Below, piece after piece: positions 1 through 9,218 of a stretch of DNA of 64,000 nucleotides; positions within the stretch are counted from its first letter, which is position 1, and each line of letters starts with the position of its first letter. Source of the DNA: Planotetraspora thailandica (GTDB taxonomy: Bacteria > Actinomycetota > Actinomycetes > Streptosporangiales > Streptosporangiaceae); contig NZ_BOOR01000005.1 of NCBI RefSeq assembly GCF_016863335.1, forward strand, positions 124,001 to 188,000, given 5' to 3'. Made by a program: the position numbers and the translations under genes. The notes beneath the pieces are model-generated. The model saw only the letters and a program-made list of their open reading frames with translations. It did not search any database and had not been told where the DNA came from.

Positions 1-2
1 AT

Positions 3-974
3 GATCTCGGGCGGCCCAGGGCTCTTGTCCTGGCCGAGCTTCCCGCGCGCGCCCGCGCCAGGCTCGGCGACATCGTGGACATCGTGGACGACCCCGCGCT
101 GGCCGGACGGCCCGGGCACGGCTTCCCCGCGGAGGTACTCGCCGATCTGGTCGTCGCGTCCGGGGCGACCGTGCTCGTAGTCGAGGGCGACGAGGTCACC
201 GAGCCCGTGCTGGACCTGCCGCTGACCGCCGTCGCCTGCGTCGGGACCGCCGTCGGCGTCGACCTGCGCCTGGCCGAGCAGCGTGGGGTACCCGTGTTGT
301 GGGCCCCGGAGCGGGACGCGGACGCGGTCGCCGAACTCACCGTCGGCCTTCTGTTCGCCGTCAGCAGGCACATCGCCGCCGCCGACCGGGAGATCAGGCG
401 CGGCCAGGTCTTCCGAGGCGGGATCGCGCCCGGCCACCGGCACCGGGGCAGGCGGATGGCCGGCTGCACCTTCGGCATCGTCGGGCTCGGCCGGGTCGGC
501 CGTGCCGTACGGTGGCGGGCCGAAGGCCTGGGGATGCGGGTGATCGCGGCCGACCCCTTCGTGCCTGAGGCGACCCACGAGCTGCGCGACCTGCTGCGCG
601 AGGCCGACGTCGTGTCGCTGCACGTCCCCGTGACGGAGGAGACCAGGACCTTCATCGGGCCCACCGAATTCGGCCTGATGAAGAAGGGCGCCATCTACCT
701 GAACACCTCGACGGCGGCCGTCAACGACCTGACCGCCCTGGTCGACTCGCTGCGCTGGGGGCATCTCGGAGGGGCGGGGCTCGACCACTTCGAGCGGGAG
801 TGGCTGGAGCCAGGGCATCCGATCACCCGGCTGCGCAACGTCGTGCTGACCCCTCACCTCGGCGAGGCCACCGACGAGACCGAACTCGGCCAGGCAGAGC
901 TGCTCGTCGACGACATCGCCCGCCTCCTCAGGGGCGAGGCCCCGAAGCATCCCCACTGGCCGGCGGTGGGCTGA
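3..974 (+). CDS. D-isomer-specific 2-hydroxyacid dehydrogenase, 5' end outside window
   Basis: NAD-dependent oxidoreductase of the D-2-hydroxyacid dehydrogenase (phosphoglycerate dehydrogenase-like) family; the substrate cannot be told. The Rossmann loop is visible as GIVGLGRVGRAV and the catalytic histidine in VVLTPHLGEATDE near the C-terminus. The frame is open from position 3 without a stop, and the residues before the first ATG (position 75) read like a normal family N-terminus (LVLAELPARARARLG), so the real start is probably upstream of the window. It ends 23 bases before the methyltransferase gene on the same strand. Family assignment is solid, substrate unknown. Confidence 0.85.
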   Translation, partial: DLGRPRALVLAELPARARARLGDIVDIVDDPALAGRPGHGFPAEVLADLVVASGATVLVVEGDEVTEPVLDLPLTAVACVGTAVGVDLRLAEQRGVPVLWAPERDADAVAELTVGLLFAVSRHIAAADREIRRGQVFRGGIAPGHRHRGRRMAGCTFGIVGLGRVGRAVRWRAEGLGMRVIAADPFVPEATHELRDLLREADVVSLHVPVTEETRTFIGPTEFGLMKKGAIYLNTSTAAVNDLTALVDSLRWGHLGGAGLDHFEREWLEPGHPITRLRNVVLTPHLGEATDETELGQAELLVDDIARLLRGEAPKHPHWPAVG

Positions 975-997
975 CCCTGCCGCGATAGATTCCTCCC

Positions 998-2479
998 GTG
1001 CCCTCCCCATCCGACCTGGTCCCGAGGCTTCGTGACGCGTTCACTGAGGCCGGTTACACGATCGACGGCGTGCGGGAGCGGCTGGGCGACGTCGCCGCGA
1101 CCGCCATGGCACGCGAGGAGATCGTCCCGGCGTTGCGCGCCACACGTGACGCCGATCCGCTCGCCACGCTCATCCGCCTGTGGTGGCTCGGCGTGCCCGT
1201 CGCCGCGGCCGACGCCGCCGCGCTGCCGCTGGCCGAGCTCGCCGAGGCGGGCCTGGTCGTACGGCACGGCGACGCCGTACAGGCCGGAGTGCACCTGCAA
1301 CCGTGGGACGCCTCCGCGTGGGGCCAGGCGGGCCCGGCGTGGGTCGTCTCCGACCGGAAGGTGCGGCCGGGTGATCCGGCGCTGCGGGCCGACCACGTGG
1401 TGGGCGCGGGCGGCGCGTCGGCCAACCTCGCCCAGCTGGGGGCGGGCGGCCCGGTCGGCAGGGCGCTCGACCTCGGCACGGGGTGCGGTGTGCAGGTGCT
1501 GCACCTCGCCGGGCGCGCCGAGGAGGTCGTGGCGACCGACGTGAATCCGAGGGCGCTGGAGCTGGCCTGGCTGAGCTGGCGGTTGTCCGGAGTCGAGGGG
1601 GTCGAGGCCCGGGAGGGCTCGATGTACGACCCCGTGGACGGCGAGCGGTTCGACCTCGTCGTGTCCAACCCGCCTTTCGTGATCTCGCCGGCCGGCCGGT
1701 TCACCTACCGCGAGTCGGGCTTCCACGGTGACGACTTCTGCCGCGACCTCGTGCTGCGCACGCCCCGCCACCTCGCGCAGGACGGCCACGGCCGCTTCCT
1801 GGCCAACTGGCTGCACGTCAAGGGCGAGGACTGGCGCGACCGCGTGGGCGGCTGGCTGGCCGAGACCGGCTGCGACGGCTGGGCCGCACAGCGCGACGTG
1901 CAGGATCCCGCCGAATACGTGGAGTTGTGGCTGCGCGACGCGGCCGAGCAGGGCACGGCGGCCTACCGGGAGCGGTACGACGAGTGGCTGGCCTGGTTCG
2001 ACGCGATGGACGTCACCGGCGTCGGCTTCGGCTGGATCGCCCTGCACAACGCGGGCTCGATGGATCCGGTCGTGCGCGTGGAGGAGTTGTCCCACCAGGT
2101 GGAGCTGCCCGTGGGCGGCTATGTCGGCGACGTCATCGAGCAGATCAGGACCGGTCACCGGATCTCGGACGAGGACCTGCTCGACGCCTTCCTCACCGTG
2201 GCCGACGGGGTGGTCGAGGAGCGCACGGGCCCGCCCGGGGCCGACGACCCCTCGCGGATCGTGTTGCGGCAGACCCGGGGGCTTCGCCGTACGGCGGCGG
2301 TCGGGACGGTGGAGGCCGCCCTCGCGGGTGCGGCCGACGGAGATCTGCCCGCACGGCCGCTGCTCGCCGCCATCGCGGAACTCATCGGCGCGGACGCCGG
2401 GGAGCTGATCGGCCGGGCGCCCGCCACGTTGCGCCCGCTGGTCGCCGAGGGCTTCCTCAGGGTTGCAAACGAGCGTTGA
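998..2479 (+). CDS. class I SAM-dependent methyltransferase (HemK-like NPPF type)
   Basis: 493-residue cytoplasmic methyltransferase. The SAM-binding loop LDLGTGCGVQVLHLAG lies at about 157-171 and the catalytic NPPF motif at 224-227, as in N5-glutamine and nucleic-acid amino-group methyltransferases. The N-terminal 130 and C-terminal 150 residues are the extensions usual in a conserved actinobacterial family; the true substrate is unknown. The start is GTG at 998. There is no clear Shine-Dalgarno, but TAGATT occupies -12 to -7 relative to that GTG, so a leaderless transcript is plausible. A strong hairpin follows at 2515-2547. Confidence 0.85.
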   Translation: MPSPSDLVPRLRDAFTEAGYTIDGVRERLGDVAATAMAREEIVPALRATRDADPLATLIRLWWLGVPVAAADAAALPLAELAEAGLVVRHGDAVQAGVHLQPWDASAWGQAGPAWVVSDRKVRPGDPALRADHVVGAGGASANLAQLGAGGPVGRALDLGTGCGVQVLHLAGRAEEVVATDVNPRALELAWLSWRLSGVEGVEAREGSMYDPVDGERFDLVVSNPPFVISPAGRFTYRESGFHGDDFCRDLVLRTPRHLAQDGHGRFLANWLHVKGEDWRDRVGGWLAETGCDGWAAQRDVQDPAEYVELWLRDAAEQGTAAYRERYDEWLAWFDAMDVTGVGFGWIALHNAGSMDPVVRVEELSHQVELPVGGYVGDVIEQIRTGHRISDEDLLDAFLTVADGVVEERTGPPGADDPSRIVLRQTRGLRRTAAVGTVEAALAGAADGDLPARPLLAAIAELIGADAGELIGRAPATLRPLVAEGFLRVANER

Positions 2480-2514
2480 TCGGACGTTGACCACCGGGCA
2501 CGAGTCTGATTTCG

Positions 2515-2547
2515 GGCGCGGATCCGGGGGGGTTCGGGATCCGCGCC
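2515..2547. terminator. hairpin terminator between convergent genes
   Basis: Perfect 11-bp inverted repeat (GGCGCGGATCC / GGATCCGCGCC) with an 11-nt G-rich loop. It lies 36 bases after the methyltransferase stop and before the 3' end of the convergent AfsR-type gene. There is no U-tract, which is usual in high-GC actinomycetes. Confidence 0.7.
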
Positions 2548-2746
2548 AAGTCCGGCCGGTCGTCATGCGAGGCGGCTGGCCGTCACCGGGCGCGCTGGAG
2601 ACAACCGGGCCTGCGCCCGCCGGGTGACGGCGATGACCGGCCGGGCGCAACCCCCCGTCAGCGCGGGATCGAGCCTCCCGCAGACCACCGGAAGCGAGAG
2701 CCCACTGGTGATCAACCACATCCGGATGACGCGGCTGGACGACGAC

Positions 2747-5746
2747 CTACTTCTCGACCTGGTCGAGTTCCCCGGCCTCACGCAGGAGGATCCGGACGTC
2801 CTCCGCCTCCGGAGAGCCGAGCCTGGTGAAGATGTCGAGGGCCTTGGTTAGGGCGTCCCTGCCGCGCGCCTCCTCGCCCACGCCGCGAAGGGCCTTCCCG
2901 AGCGCGGTGAGCGACTGCGCCTCGCCGTACGGGTGGGTGATCTCACGGCTGACGGTCAGGGCCTGCTCGGCGTGGCGGGACGCCTCGGCGTAACGGCCTG
3001 CGGCGATGAACGTCGCCGCGAGCCGGTAGCACACCCGCTGCTCCCACACCCGCTGCCGGCTGGCGCGGAAGAAGGACAGGCACTCGGCGTGGTGGACGAC
3101 GGCCTCGTTGAGCCGTCCGACGAAGGACAACACGATGCCCAGGTGGTAGCGCGCCCGGGCCATGCCGGCGCCGCTGCCGATCTCGGAGAACACGGCGAGC
3201 CCGCGTTCGGAGGCCGCGATGGCGGCTTCGGGGTTGCCGAGGCCGAGATGGTCGCGGGCCGAATAGCTCAGAGCCAGGGCCTCGCCCGCCGGGTTGCCGA
3301 CCGCGCGGAAGACGGTGGTGGCCCGTTCGTACCATTCGAGGGCTTCGACGTGGCGGCGTTGCCGTCCGGACACGACGGCAAGGGCGTTGCACGTCTCCCC
3401 GAGCACGATGTGGTCGGCGGTCCGCTCGGCGAGCCCGCGCGCCAGGAGGAAGTGCCTTTCGGCCTCGTCGAGCCGGTTGGCCCCGAACAGCACGCGGCCG
3501 AGGACGTAGGAGCAGCGCATCTCGCTGCGCGGATCGCCCACGCGCTGCGCGGCGCTCAGGATCGCCGTGCCCCGCTGCTCGAACTCGCGCTGGTTGGCGC
3601 CCGACTCGAGCAGCGGCTCCATCGCGAGCAGCAGGTCGGCGGCGGGCTGGAGGTCCTGGGGCGTCCGGGCGGCTTCGGCGGCCTGGCCGAGCGCGGCGAA
3701 CAGGTCGTCCGCCTCGGCAGCCAGCCAGGCCACGGACCCGTCGGCCGTCGCGAAGGTGTGGCCACGCGACCCGATGACGGCCAGGCTGTCGGCGATCGTG
3801 CTGCCCTCGTAGGCCAGCCGGTGCGCCTCCCTGGCCGAGCCGAGATAGAACCCGAGGAGGCGGCGCAGGGCCTGCGCCCGCTCACGCGGGTCGTCGGTCT
3901 CCTCGGCCTTGCGGCGGGCGAAGAGCTTGAGGAGGTCGTGGAAGCGGTAGCGGCCGGGTGCGGGCGCCTCGAGCAGGCTGGCGTCGACGAGAGATTCCAG
4001 CAGGTCCTCGGCCTCCAGCGGGCTGAGGTCGAGCACGGCCGCGGCGGCGTGCGCGGAGATGTCGGAACCGCTCGGCAGGGCGAGCAGGCGGAACGCGCGG
4101 GCCTGCCGCTCGTCGAGCTGGCCGTACCCCAGTGCGAAGGTGGCCGAGACGGCGAGGTTGCCGATCTTCATCTCGTCGAGGCGGCGGCGCTCGTCGGCCA
4201 GGCGGGGGACCAGCGACGCCACCGTCCAGGAGGGGCGTGCGGCGAGCCGCGCCGCCACGATGCGCACCGCCAGCGGCAGGAAACCGCAGGCGGCGACCAC
4301 GTCCATGGCGGCGGCGCGCTCGGCGGCCACCCGCTCGGGCCCTGCCACGGCCGACAGCAGCGACAACGACTCGTCCGGCTCCATCACGTCGAGGTCGATC
4401 AGCCGGGCGGCGGGCAGGTCGGCCAGCTTGCCACGGCTCGTGATGATCGCCGCGCAGCCGGCGGACCCGGGAAGCAGATGCTCCACCTGGTCGGCGTCGC
4501 GGGCGTTGTCGAGCAACACCAGCATGCGCCGATCGGCCAGCAGAGACCGGAACAACGCCGAACGTTCGGCCAGGCCGTCGGGGATGACGTCGACGGGGAT
4601 GCCGAGCGCGCGCAGGAAGGCGGCGAGCGCGGTCTCGGGCGGCGTCGGCTCGTTGCCGTATCCGCGCAGGTCGGCGTAGAGCTGCCCGTCGGGGAACAGG
4701 TCTTCGGCGAGGTGGGCCACGTGGACGGCGAGCGTGGTCTTCCCCACGCCGCCGATGCCCGACATCGCGGCGACAGGCACGCCGTCTCCGTCGGCGAGCA
4801 GCGTCAGCAGGCGGCTGACGAGGGCCTTGCGGCCGGTGAAGTCGGTGACGGCGGCGGGCAGCTGCGCCGGTTTGGGCATCTCCACGACCGGCTCGGCCTC
4901 GGGCACCACGTCGATCGGCTCGATCACGGCCGGCCGTACGGGCTCGGGGGGCCTGGCGGGGGCGAGCGAGGGGTCGGCGGCGAGGATGCGGCGGTGGAGG
5001 TCGGTCAGATCCGCGCCCGGCTCGATGCCGAGTTCCTCGATCAGGGCGCCCCGGGTGTCGGTGAAGACCGACAGCGCGTCCGCCTGCCTGCCGCAGCGGT
5101 AGTAGGCCAGCATCAGCTGCGCGCGCAGGCGCTCGCGCAGCGGGTGTTGCGCGGTGAGCGCGATCAGCTCCGACACCACGTCGGCGTGGCGCCCCAGCTC
5201 CAGGTCGAGCTCCATCAGGCTCTCGACGGTGCCGATCCTGCGCTCGATGAGCCGGTCGCGCTGCTGCTCCGCGTACGGTCCGACCGCCCCGGCCAGCGGC
5301 TCGCCCGACCACAACGCGAGCGCGCCGCGCAGCAGTTCGGCCGCGCGGAAGACGTCGCCGGAGCGGCGGGCGGCCTCCGCCGCGGCGGTCTCCTGCTGGA
5401 AGACGCCGAGGTCGAGCCGCACCGGGTCGAGGCGCAGGGCATAGCCGCGGCCGACGGAGGTGAGCAGCTCGGGGCGGGTGCGGGGAGACCTGTCGGGCTC
5501 CAGGGCGGTGCGCAGGCGGGAGACGTAGGTGCGCAGCGCGCCGAGGGCGCGGGGTGGGGCGTCCTCGCCCCAGACGGCGTCGATCATCTCGGCCGGAGTG
5601 GCCGCGCGTCCCTCGCGGAGAAGCAGCATCGCGATGATGGAGCGTTGCAACGGCGTGCCCAGGTCGAGCTCGTCACCGTCGCGCCAGGCCAGGACGGGCC
5701 CGAGCACGGCGAAGCGAAGGCCGCTCGCGGTCGCGTCCCCTGGCAT
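2747..5746 (-). CDS. AfsR/SARP-family transcriptional regulator with NB-ARC and TPR domains
   Basis: 999-residue regulator. Residues 10-105 form an OmpR-like winged-helix DNA-binding domain and 110-255 the bacterial transcriptional activation domain (BTAD). A STAND/NB-ARC ATPase follows with Walker A GIGGVGKTT at 330-338, and the C-terminal 350 residues are TPR-like helices. Such proteins activate secondary-metabolite or developmental genes, often after Ser/Thr phosphorylation. No biosynthetic cluster is adjacent, so it may be a pleiotropic AfsR-like regulator. The ATG at 5746 has AGGAG nine bases upstream. A long antisense frame over this gene is a GC artefact. Confidence 0.92.
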   Translation of the reverse strand: MPGDATASGLRFAVLGPVLAWRDGDELDLGTPLQRSIIAMLLLREGRAATPAEMIDAVWGEDAPPRALGALRTYVSRLRTALEPDRSPRTRPELLTSVGRGYALRLDPVRLDLGVFQQETAAAEAARRSGDVFRAAELLRGALALWSGEPLAGAVGPYAEQQRDRLIERRIGTVESLMELDLELGRHADVVSELIALTAQHPLRERLRAQLMLAYYRCGRQADALSVFTDTRGALIEELGIEPGADLTDLHRRILAADPSLAPARPPEPVRPAVIEPIDVVPEAEPVVEMPKPAQLPAAVTDFTGRKALVSRLLTLLADGDGVPVAAMSGIGGVGKTTLAVHVAHLAEDLFPDGQLYADLRGYGNEPTPPETALAAFLRALGIPVDVIPDGLAERSALFRSLLADRRMLVLLDNARDADQVEHLLPGSAGCAAIITSRGKLADLPAARLIDLDVMEPDESLSLLSAVAGPERVAAERAAAMDVVAACGFLPLAVRIVAARLAARPSWTVASLVPRLADERRRLDEMKIGNLAVSATFALGYGQLDERQARAFRLLALPSGSDISAHAAAAVLDLSPLEAEDLLESLVDASLLEAPAPGRYRFHDLLKLFARRKAEETDDPRERAQALRRLLGFYLGSAREAHRLAYEGSTIADSLAVIGSRGHTFATADGSVAWLAAEADDLFAALGQAAEAARTPQDLQPAADLLLAMEPLLESGANQREFEQRGTAILSAAQRVGDPRSEMRCSYVLGRVLFGANRLDEAERHFLLARGLAERTADHIVLGETCNALAVVSGRQRRHVEALEWYERATTVFRAVGNPAGEALALSYSARDHLGLGNPEAAIAASERGLAVFSEIGSGAGMARARYHLGIVLSFVGRLNEAVVHHAECLSFFRASRQRVWEQRVCYRLAATFIAAGRYAEASRHAEQALTVSREITHPYGEAQSLTALGKALRGVGEEARGRDALTKALDIFTRLGSPEAEDVRILLREAGELDQVEK

Positions 5747-6022
5747 GTGCCCCGTCTCCTAATGGCCGGTTTTCGACCAAATGATAGATCCCCGATTGCA
5801 CGGCCAATAGTGAGCAGGGCTCTCGTTAACCGAAGCGTTTATTCGTCTTTGACTGGGTGTTGAGCGCCGAGGGTGATTCTGGAATCACGAGGCGTGGCCC
5901 CTGCGGGGGCGGCCACGTTCTCGGAAAGCCGGGCAGAGGGGTTCCCGGACACAGAAAGACCCCGCGTCTTCGGCGCGGCCTGCCTCCTCAGTGCAGAGCC
6001 GCGCCGTGTCGCAGGGTCGGTG

Positions 6023-6667
6023 TCAGGCCGCCGTCGCGAGGCTGAGCCTCGCGAGGAGACGTTCTCGCAAGGTGGGCCATTCAGAGCCCAGGATGGAGTA
6101 GTACGCCGTATCTCGGACCGTGTCGTCGGCGCCTCGGCTGTCCGCCCGTCGCACACCCTCGAGGTGTGCGCCGAGGGCCTCGATGGCGGCCCGGGATCTC
6201 GTGTTGCGTACGTCTGCCTTGAGGGTGATCCGGTGAACCTGCCACGTCTCGAAGGCGTGGGTGAGCATCAGGAGCTTGCTCTCCCGGTTGACGCCGGTTC
6301 CCTGGGCTGAAGCAGCCAGCCAGGTGTAACCGATGTCCGCCACGGACGGGACCTCGCCGACCAACCCCTTGGCCCCCGGAGGCCAGGGCATGGGGCCCTG
6401 CCAATACTCCAGGTTCATCAGGCGGGTGGCACCGACCACGCGGTCGGTGTGCAGCCACCGGATGGCGAAGGGCATCGTGCGGCCCTCCGCCTGCTCAGCC
6501 AGAGCGGCCTCCACATAGGAGACCATCTCGTCCCGGCCTGCCGGAACGCGGGTGAAGGCATACGTGGAGCGGTCTTCACCAGCAGCGGTGACGAGGTCGT
6601 CGACCACCGCCAGGCTGAGCGGTTCCAGGCGCACGAAGCGCCCGGACAGGGTGACAAAAGCGGGCAT
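6023..6667 (-). CDS. GNAT-family N-acetyltransferase (RimJ/RimL type)
   Basis: About 214 residues. The family N-terminus (LSGRFVRLEPLS) and the acetyl-CoA region around TGVNRESKLLMLTHAFE, followed by VHRITLKADVRNTRS, identify a RimJ/RimL-like acetyltransferase; the substrate may be a protein N-terminus or a small amine. I chose the ATG at 6667 because the family homology begins there; an upstream GTG at 6694 would add nine unlikely residues. The last codons contain a perfect 9-bp hairpin (6034-6054, 3-nt loop), which could help end transcription. Confidence 0.85.
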   Translation of the reverse strand: MPAFVTLSGRFVRLEPLSLAVVDDLVTAAGEDRSTYAFTRVPAGRDEMVSYVEAALAEQAEGRTMPFAIRWLHTDRVVGATRLMNLEYWQGPMPWPPGAKGLVGEVPSVADIGYTWLAASAQGTGVNRESKLLMLTHAFETWQVHRITLKADVRNTRSRAAIEALGAHLEGVRRADSRGADDTVRDTAYYSILGSEWPTLRERLLARLSLATAA

Positions 6668-6861
6668 GAGCACATGATGGGGTCTGCCGCACACGGCTGG
6701 TGCTAAATGACACGAGACATCTTGTCGAGCCTCAGGTTAAGCAGCGGGGCCGACGGCAAAACCGCAGGTCAGACGGGTGGACGACAGATGATCTCCGCGT
6801 GGCCGCAGGTAAAGATTTGGGCAAAGATCACAGGTGGCGCGCGGGGGTGGTGAGCGGTCCG

Positions 6862-8136
6862 TCAGATCGGGGTCGCAGCGACCGTCTCCTCGTGCCGGCG
6901 AACCTCCGTTTCCGCCCCTTCACCTGGGCGAAGAGCCGCCAAAGCGGCCTCCAGATGGTTGAGCGACGCGGCGATCCACGGCAGCCGCACGGGGTCGTCC
7001 GCGTGAAGCGCCGCGAGGCGCTGCTCGGCCGACTCTCCGTACAGGAGACTGGTGGCCACCCGGACCCGGGGGATGTGCGCGCGGTCGCCGAAAGCGGTTC
7101 CGGGCAACACGGCCACGCCGTGGTTCTCGATCAGCTCGGAGGCCAGCTCGGTCGACGACCCGAATGCTGAAATTTCGGGGTAAAGGTAGAAGCCGCCTTG
7201 GGGCGCGTGCACGCGCGCGCCCGCCCGCACGAACCGGTCGGCCACCGCGCGGGCGACGATGCCGTGCAGCCTGCGGCTGTCGGCCACGCGCCGTACGAGC
7301 TCGGCCGGCTCATTGAAGGCGTACGCCGCCGCGTGTTGCACCGGGGCGGCGGGGCTCGACCAGATCTCGCTGGCCAGGGCGAGCAACCGGTCGCGCAGGG
7401 CGGGCTCGGCCAGGCGTGCCGCCCCCGTCCGCCAGCCGCCGAGGGCGAGGCTCTTGCTCAGCCCCGTCGTGATCACGGTGCGCTCGGGGGCGAACTCGGC
7501 AGGGCTGGCATACGCGGCGGCCGGGTCGTGCACCAGGTCGCGGTAGATCTCGTCGGAGATGACCGTGAGGTCCAGCTCGCGCGCCACCTCGGCGACGCGC
7601 CGCACCGTCTCGGGCCGCGCGAGCCTGCCCGTGGGGTTGTCGGGCAGGGTGACCAGGACCGACCTGACCGTACGGCCACGCGCCCTGGCGAGGGTGACGG
7701 CCCGGGCGAGCAGGCGGGGGTCGGGAACTCCGCCCTCCCCGGGAGGCGGGGGGATCATGATGGGCCGCACGCCGACGATCTCGGCCTGGGCCGCATAGCT
7801 CACCCAGCTCGGCATGGGCAGCACGATGTCGCCGCCGAGGGCGAGCAGCAGACCGAAGAGCAACGCCTTGCTGCCGGGGCCGCAGACCACGAGGTCGGGG
7901 TCGGTGGGCAGGCCGCGCCGCGCCCAGTAGCCGGCGGCCGCCTCGCGGAGCGCCGCCGAACCCGCCACCTGCCCGTAGCCGTTCACGCCGCTCGCCTCGG
8001 AGAGCCGGCTCCGCAGCGCCGGATGCACGGGGAGTCCGGCCTCGCCGAAGGCCAGGTTGAGGATGTGGTGCCCGGCACGGCGCCTTCGGACGATGTCCTC
8101 GTTCGCCGCCAATGTCGCGGACAGGATGACACTCAC
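6862..8136 (-). CDS. PLP-dependent class I/II aminotransferase
   Basis: 424-residue fold-type I aminotransferase of the aspartate/tyrosine aminotransferase-like group. The conserved PDNPTGR stretch, SDEIYRDLV and the PLP lysine in TTGLSKSLALGGWRTG are all present. The GTG at 8136 fits the family N-terminus (VILSATLAANEDIVRRRRAG) and has GGAGG just upstream; longer in-frame extensions look non-coding. It is transcribed divergently from the LysR regulator at 8231, which is likely to control it. Amino donor and acceptor cannot be inferred. Confidence 0.88.
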   Translation of the reverse strand: MSVILSATLAANEDIVRRRRAGHHILNLAFGEAGLPVHPALRSRLSEASGVNGYGQVAGSAALREAAAGYWARRGLPTDPDLVVCGPGSKALLFGLLLALGGDIVLPMPSWVSYAAQAEIVGVRPIMIPPPPGEGGVPDPRLLARAVTLARARGRTVRSVLVTLPDNPTGRLARPETVRRVAEVARELDLTVISDEIYRDLVHDPAAAYASPAEFAPERTVITTGLSKSLALGGWRTGAARLAEPALRDRLLALASEIWSSPAAPVQHAAAYAFNEPAELVRRVADSRRLHGIVARAVADRFVRAGARVHAPQGGFYLYPEISAFGSSTELASELIENHGVAVLPGTAFGDRAHIPRVRVATSLLYGESAEQRLAALHADDPVRLPWIAASLNHLEAALAALRPGEGAETEVRRHEETVAATPI

Positions 8137-8161
8137 GATGCCTCCAGAATCGGCGGAACGT

Positions 8162-8217
8162 TCCCAGCCTCTCGGGGGTATGGGCATCAGCACAAGCGAG
8201 GCTTTCAGGTGCTGGGA
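8162..8217. promoter_or_regulatory. candidate LysR operator in divergent intergenic region
   Basis: The 94-bp spacer between the aminotransferase and LysR genes is bracketed by a 7-bp inverted repeat, TCCCAGC (8162-8168) and GCTGGGA (8211-8217). LysR proteins usually bind near their own divergent promoter, so this is a reasonable candidate, but the wide spacing makes it tentative. Confidence 0.3.
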
Positions 8218-8230
8218 GTAAGGAACACTG

Positions 8231-9196
8231 ATGCTCGATCTGCGGAGGCTGGTCCTGATCTGCGAGTTCGCCAGGAGGGGGAGCATCGCGGCGGCCGCCT
8301 CCTCACTGGGCTACAGCGCGTCGGCGGTGTCACAGCAGCTGGCCGCGCTGGAGCGGGAGGCGGGGACGGCGCTGCTCGACCGCACGTCCCGGAGCGCCGA
8401 GCTCACCGACGCCGGATGGCGGCTGGTCGACCATGCCCAGCGCATTCTGGCGATGGTGGAGACGGCCGAGTCGGACCTGTCTGCTCACGCGGCCACGCCG
8501 TCCGGCCGTGTGGTGGTGACCGCGTTCCCTACGGCGGCGGTGGCCTTCGCCCCCGCGCTCGCCCGGTCGCTCCGGCGGCACCGCGAGTTGTCCCTGCGGT
8601 TGCGGCAGAGCAGATCGGGGCGCGGCATGCGCGAGGTCGAGTCAGGCGAGGTCGACATCGCGCTGATCGACGACTGGTGGGGGAGGGTGCGCCGCGGCAC
8701 CTCGGTGCGCGCCTTCCCACTGCTCGTCGATCCGCTGGTGCTGGTGGTGCCCCGGCGGCACGCCATGGCCGACCCCTCCGTGCCGGTCGACCTGCTCGCC
8801 CTGCGCGAGGAGCCGTGGATGGCCACCCCGGACGGCGAGCCGTCCCGCACCGCCGTCGACCGCCTGATGATGGGAGTGGGCGGGGCGCCACCCGTGGCCT
8901 GGGAGTTCGAGGGGCTCGGCACGATCCTCAGCCTCGTGGCCCGGGGCATCGGGATCGCCGCCGTGCCGGCGCTCGCCCTGGCCGCCGGAGTCAGGGGCGT
9001 CGTCGTCAGGGACCTGCCCGGTGAGCCCGTCGCCCGGCACGTCTACGCGGTCGCACGGGAGTCGAGCGTGCAGCGTCCCTCCGTCGCCGCGACCCTGCGC
9101 GCGATCCACGTGGCCGCGCGGTTCCTCGTCGCCGACCTCGGGCATCTGCGGGGTTTCCGCGACGAGGATGAGATCGGGCAGTCCTGGGTTCCGTGA
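8231..9196 (+). CDS. LysR-family transcriptional regulator
   Basis: 321 residues. The N-terminal winged helix-turn-helix is typical (MLDLRRLVLICEFARRGSI, then SSLGYSASAVSQQLAALE, residues 1-60). It is followed by a periplasmic-binding-protein-like effector domain (about 90-300). AGGA sits eight bases before the ATG. It is divergent from the aminotransferase gene, the usual arrangement for a regulator and its target. The co-inducer is unknown. Confidence 0.92.
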   Translation: MLDLRRLVLICEFARRGSIAAAASSLGYSASAVSQQLAALEREAGTALLDRTSRSAELTDAGWRLVDHAQRILAMVETAESDLSAHAATPSGRVVVTAFPTAAVAFAPALARSLRRHRELSLRLRQSRSGRGMREVESGEVDIALIDDWWGRVRRGTSVRAFPLLVDPLVLVVPRRHAMADPSVPVDLLALREEPWMATPDGEPSRTAVDRLMMGVGGAPPVAWEFEGLGTILSLVARGIGIAAVPALALAAGVRGVVVRDLPGEPVARHVYAVARESSVQRPSVAATLRAIHVAARFLVADLGHLRGFRDEDEIGQSWVP

Positions 9197-9218
9197 CCGG
9201 CCTCGCGCGTCAGGCCGG
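9197..9218. terminator. short hairpin shared by convergent gene ends
   Basis: CCGGCCT / AGGCCGG with an 8-nt loop starts directly after the LysR stop and spans the stop codon of the convergent kinase gene. The 13-bp intergenic gap leaves little room for any other terminator. Confidence 0.45.

Noticed and set aside
854-2719. 621-codon minus-strand frame over the methyltransferase gene
   Set aside because: Shadow without motifs; the plus strand contains the SAM loop and NPPF motif.
2933-5863. 976-codon plus-strand open frame opposite the AfsR-type gene
   Set aside because: Antisense shadow: Gly/Ala/Arg/His-rich low-complexity translation with no family features, while the minus strand encodes a clear SARP/NB-ARC protein.
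5839-6156. 105-codon minus-strand frame between the AfsR-type and GNAT genes
   Set aside because: Overlaps the GNAT 3' end in another frame, has no ribosome-binding site and no coding-like composition.
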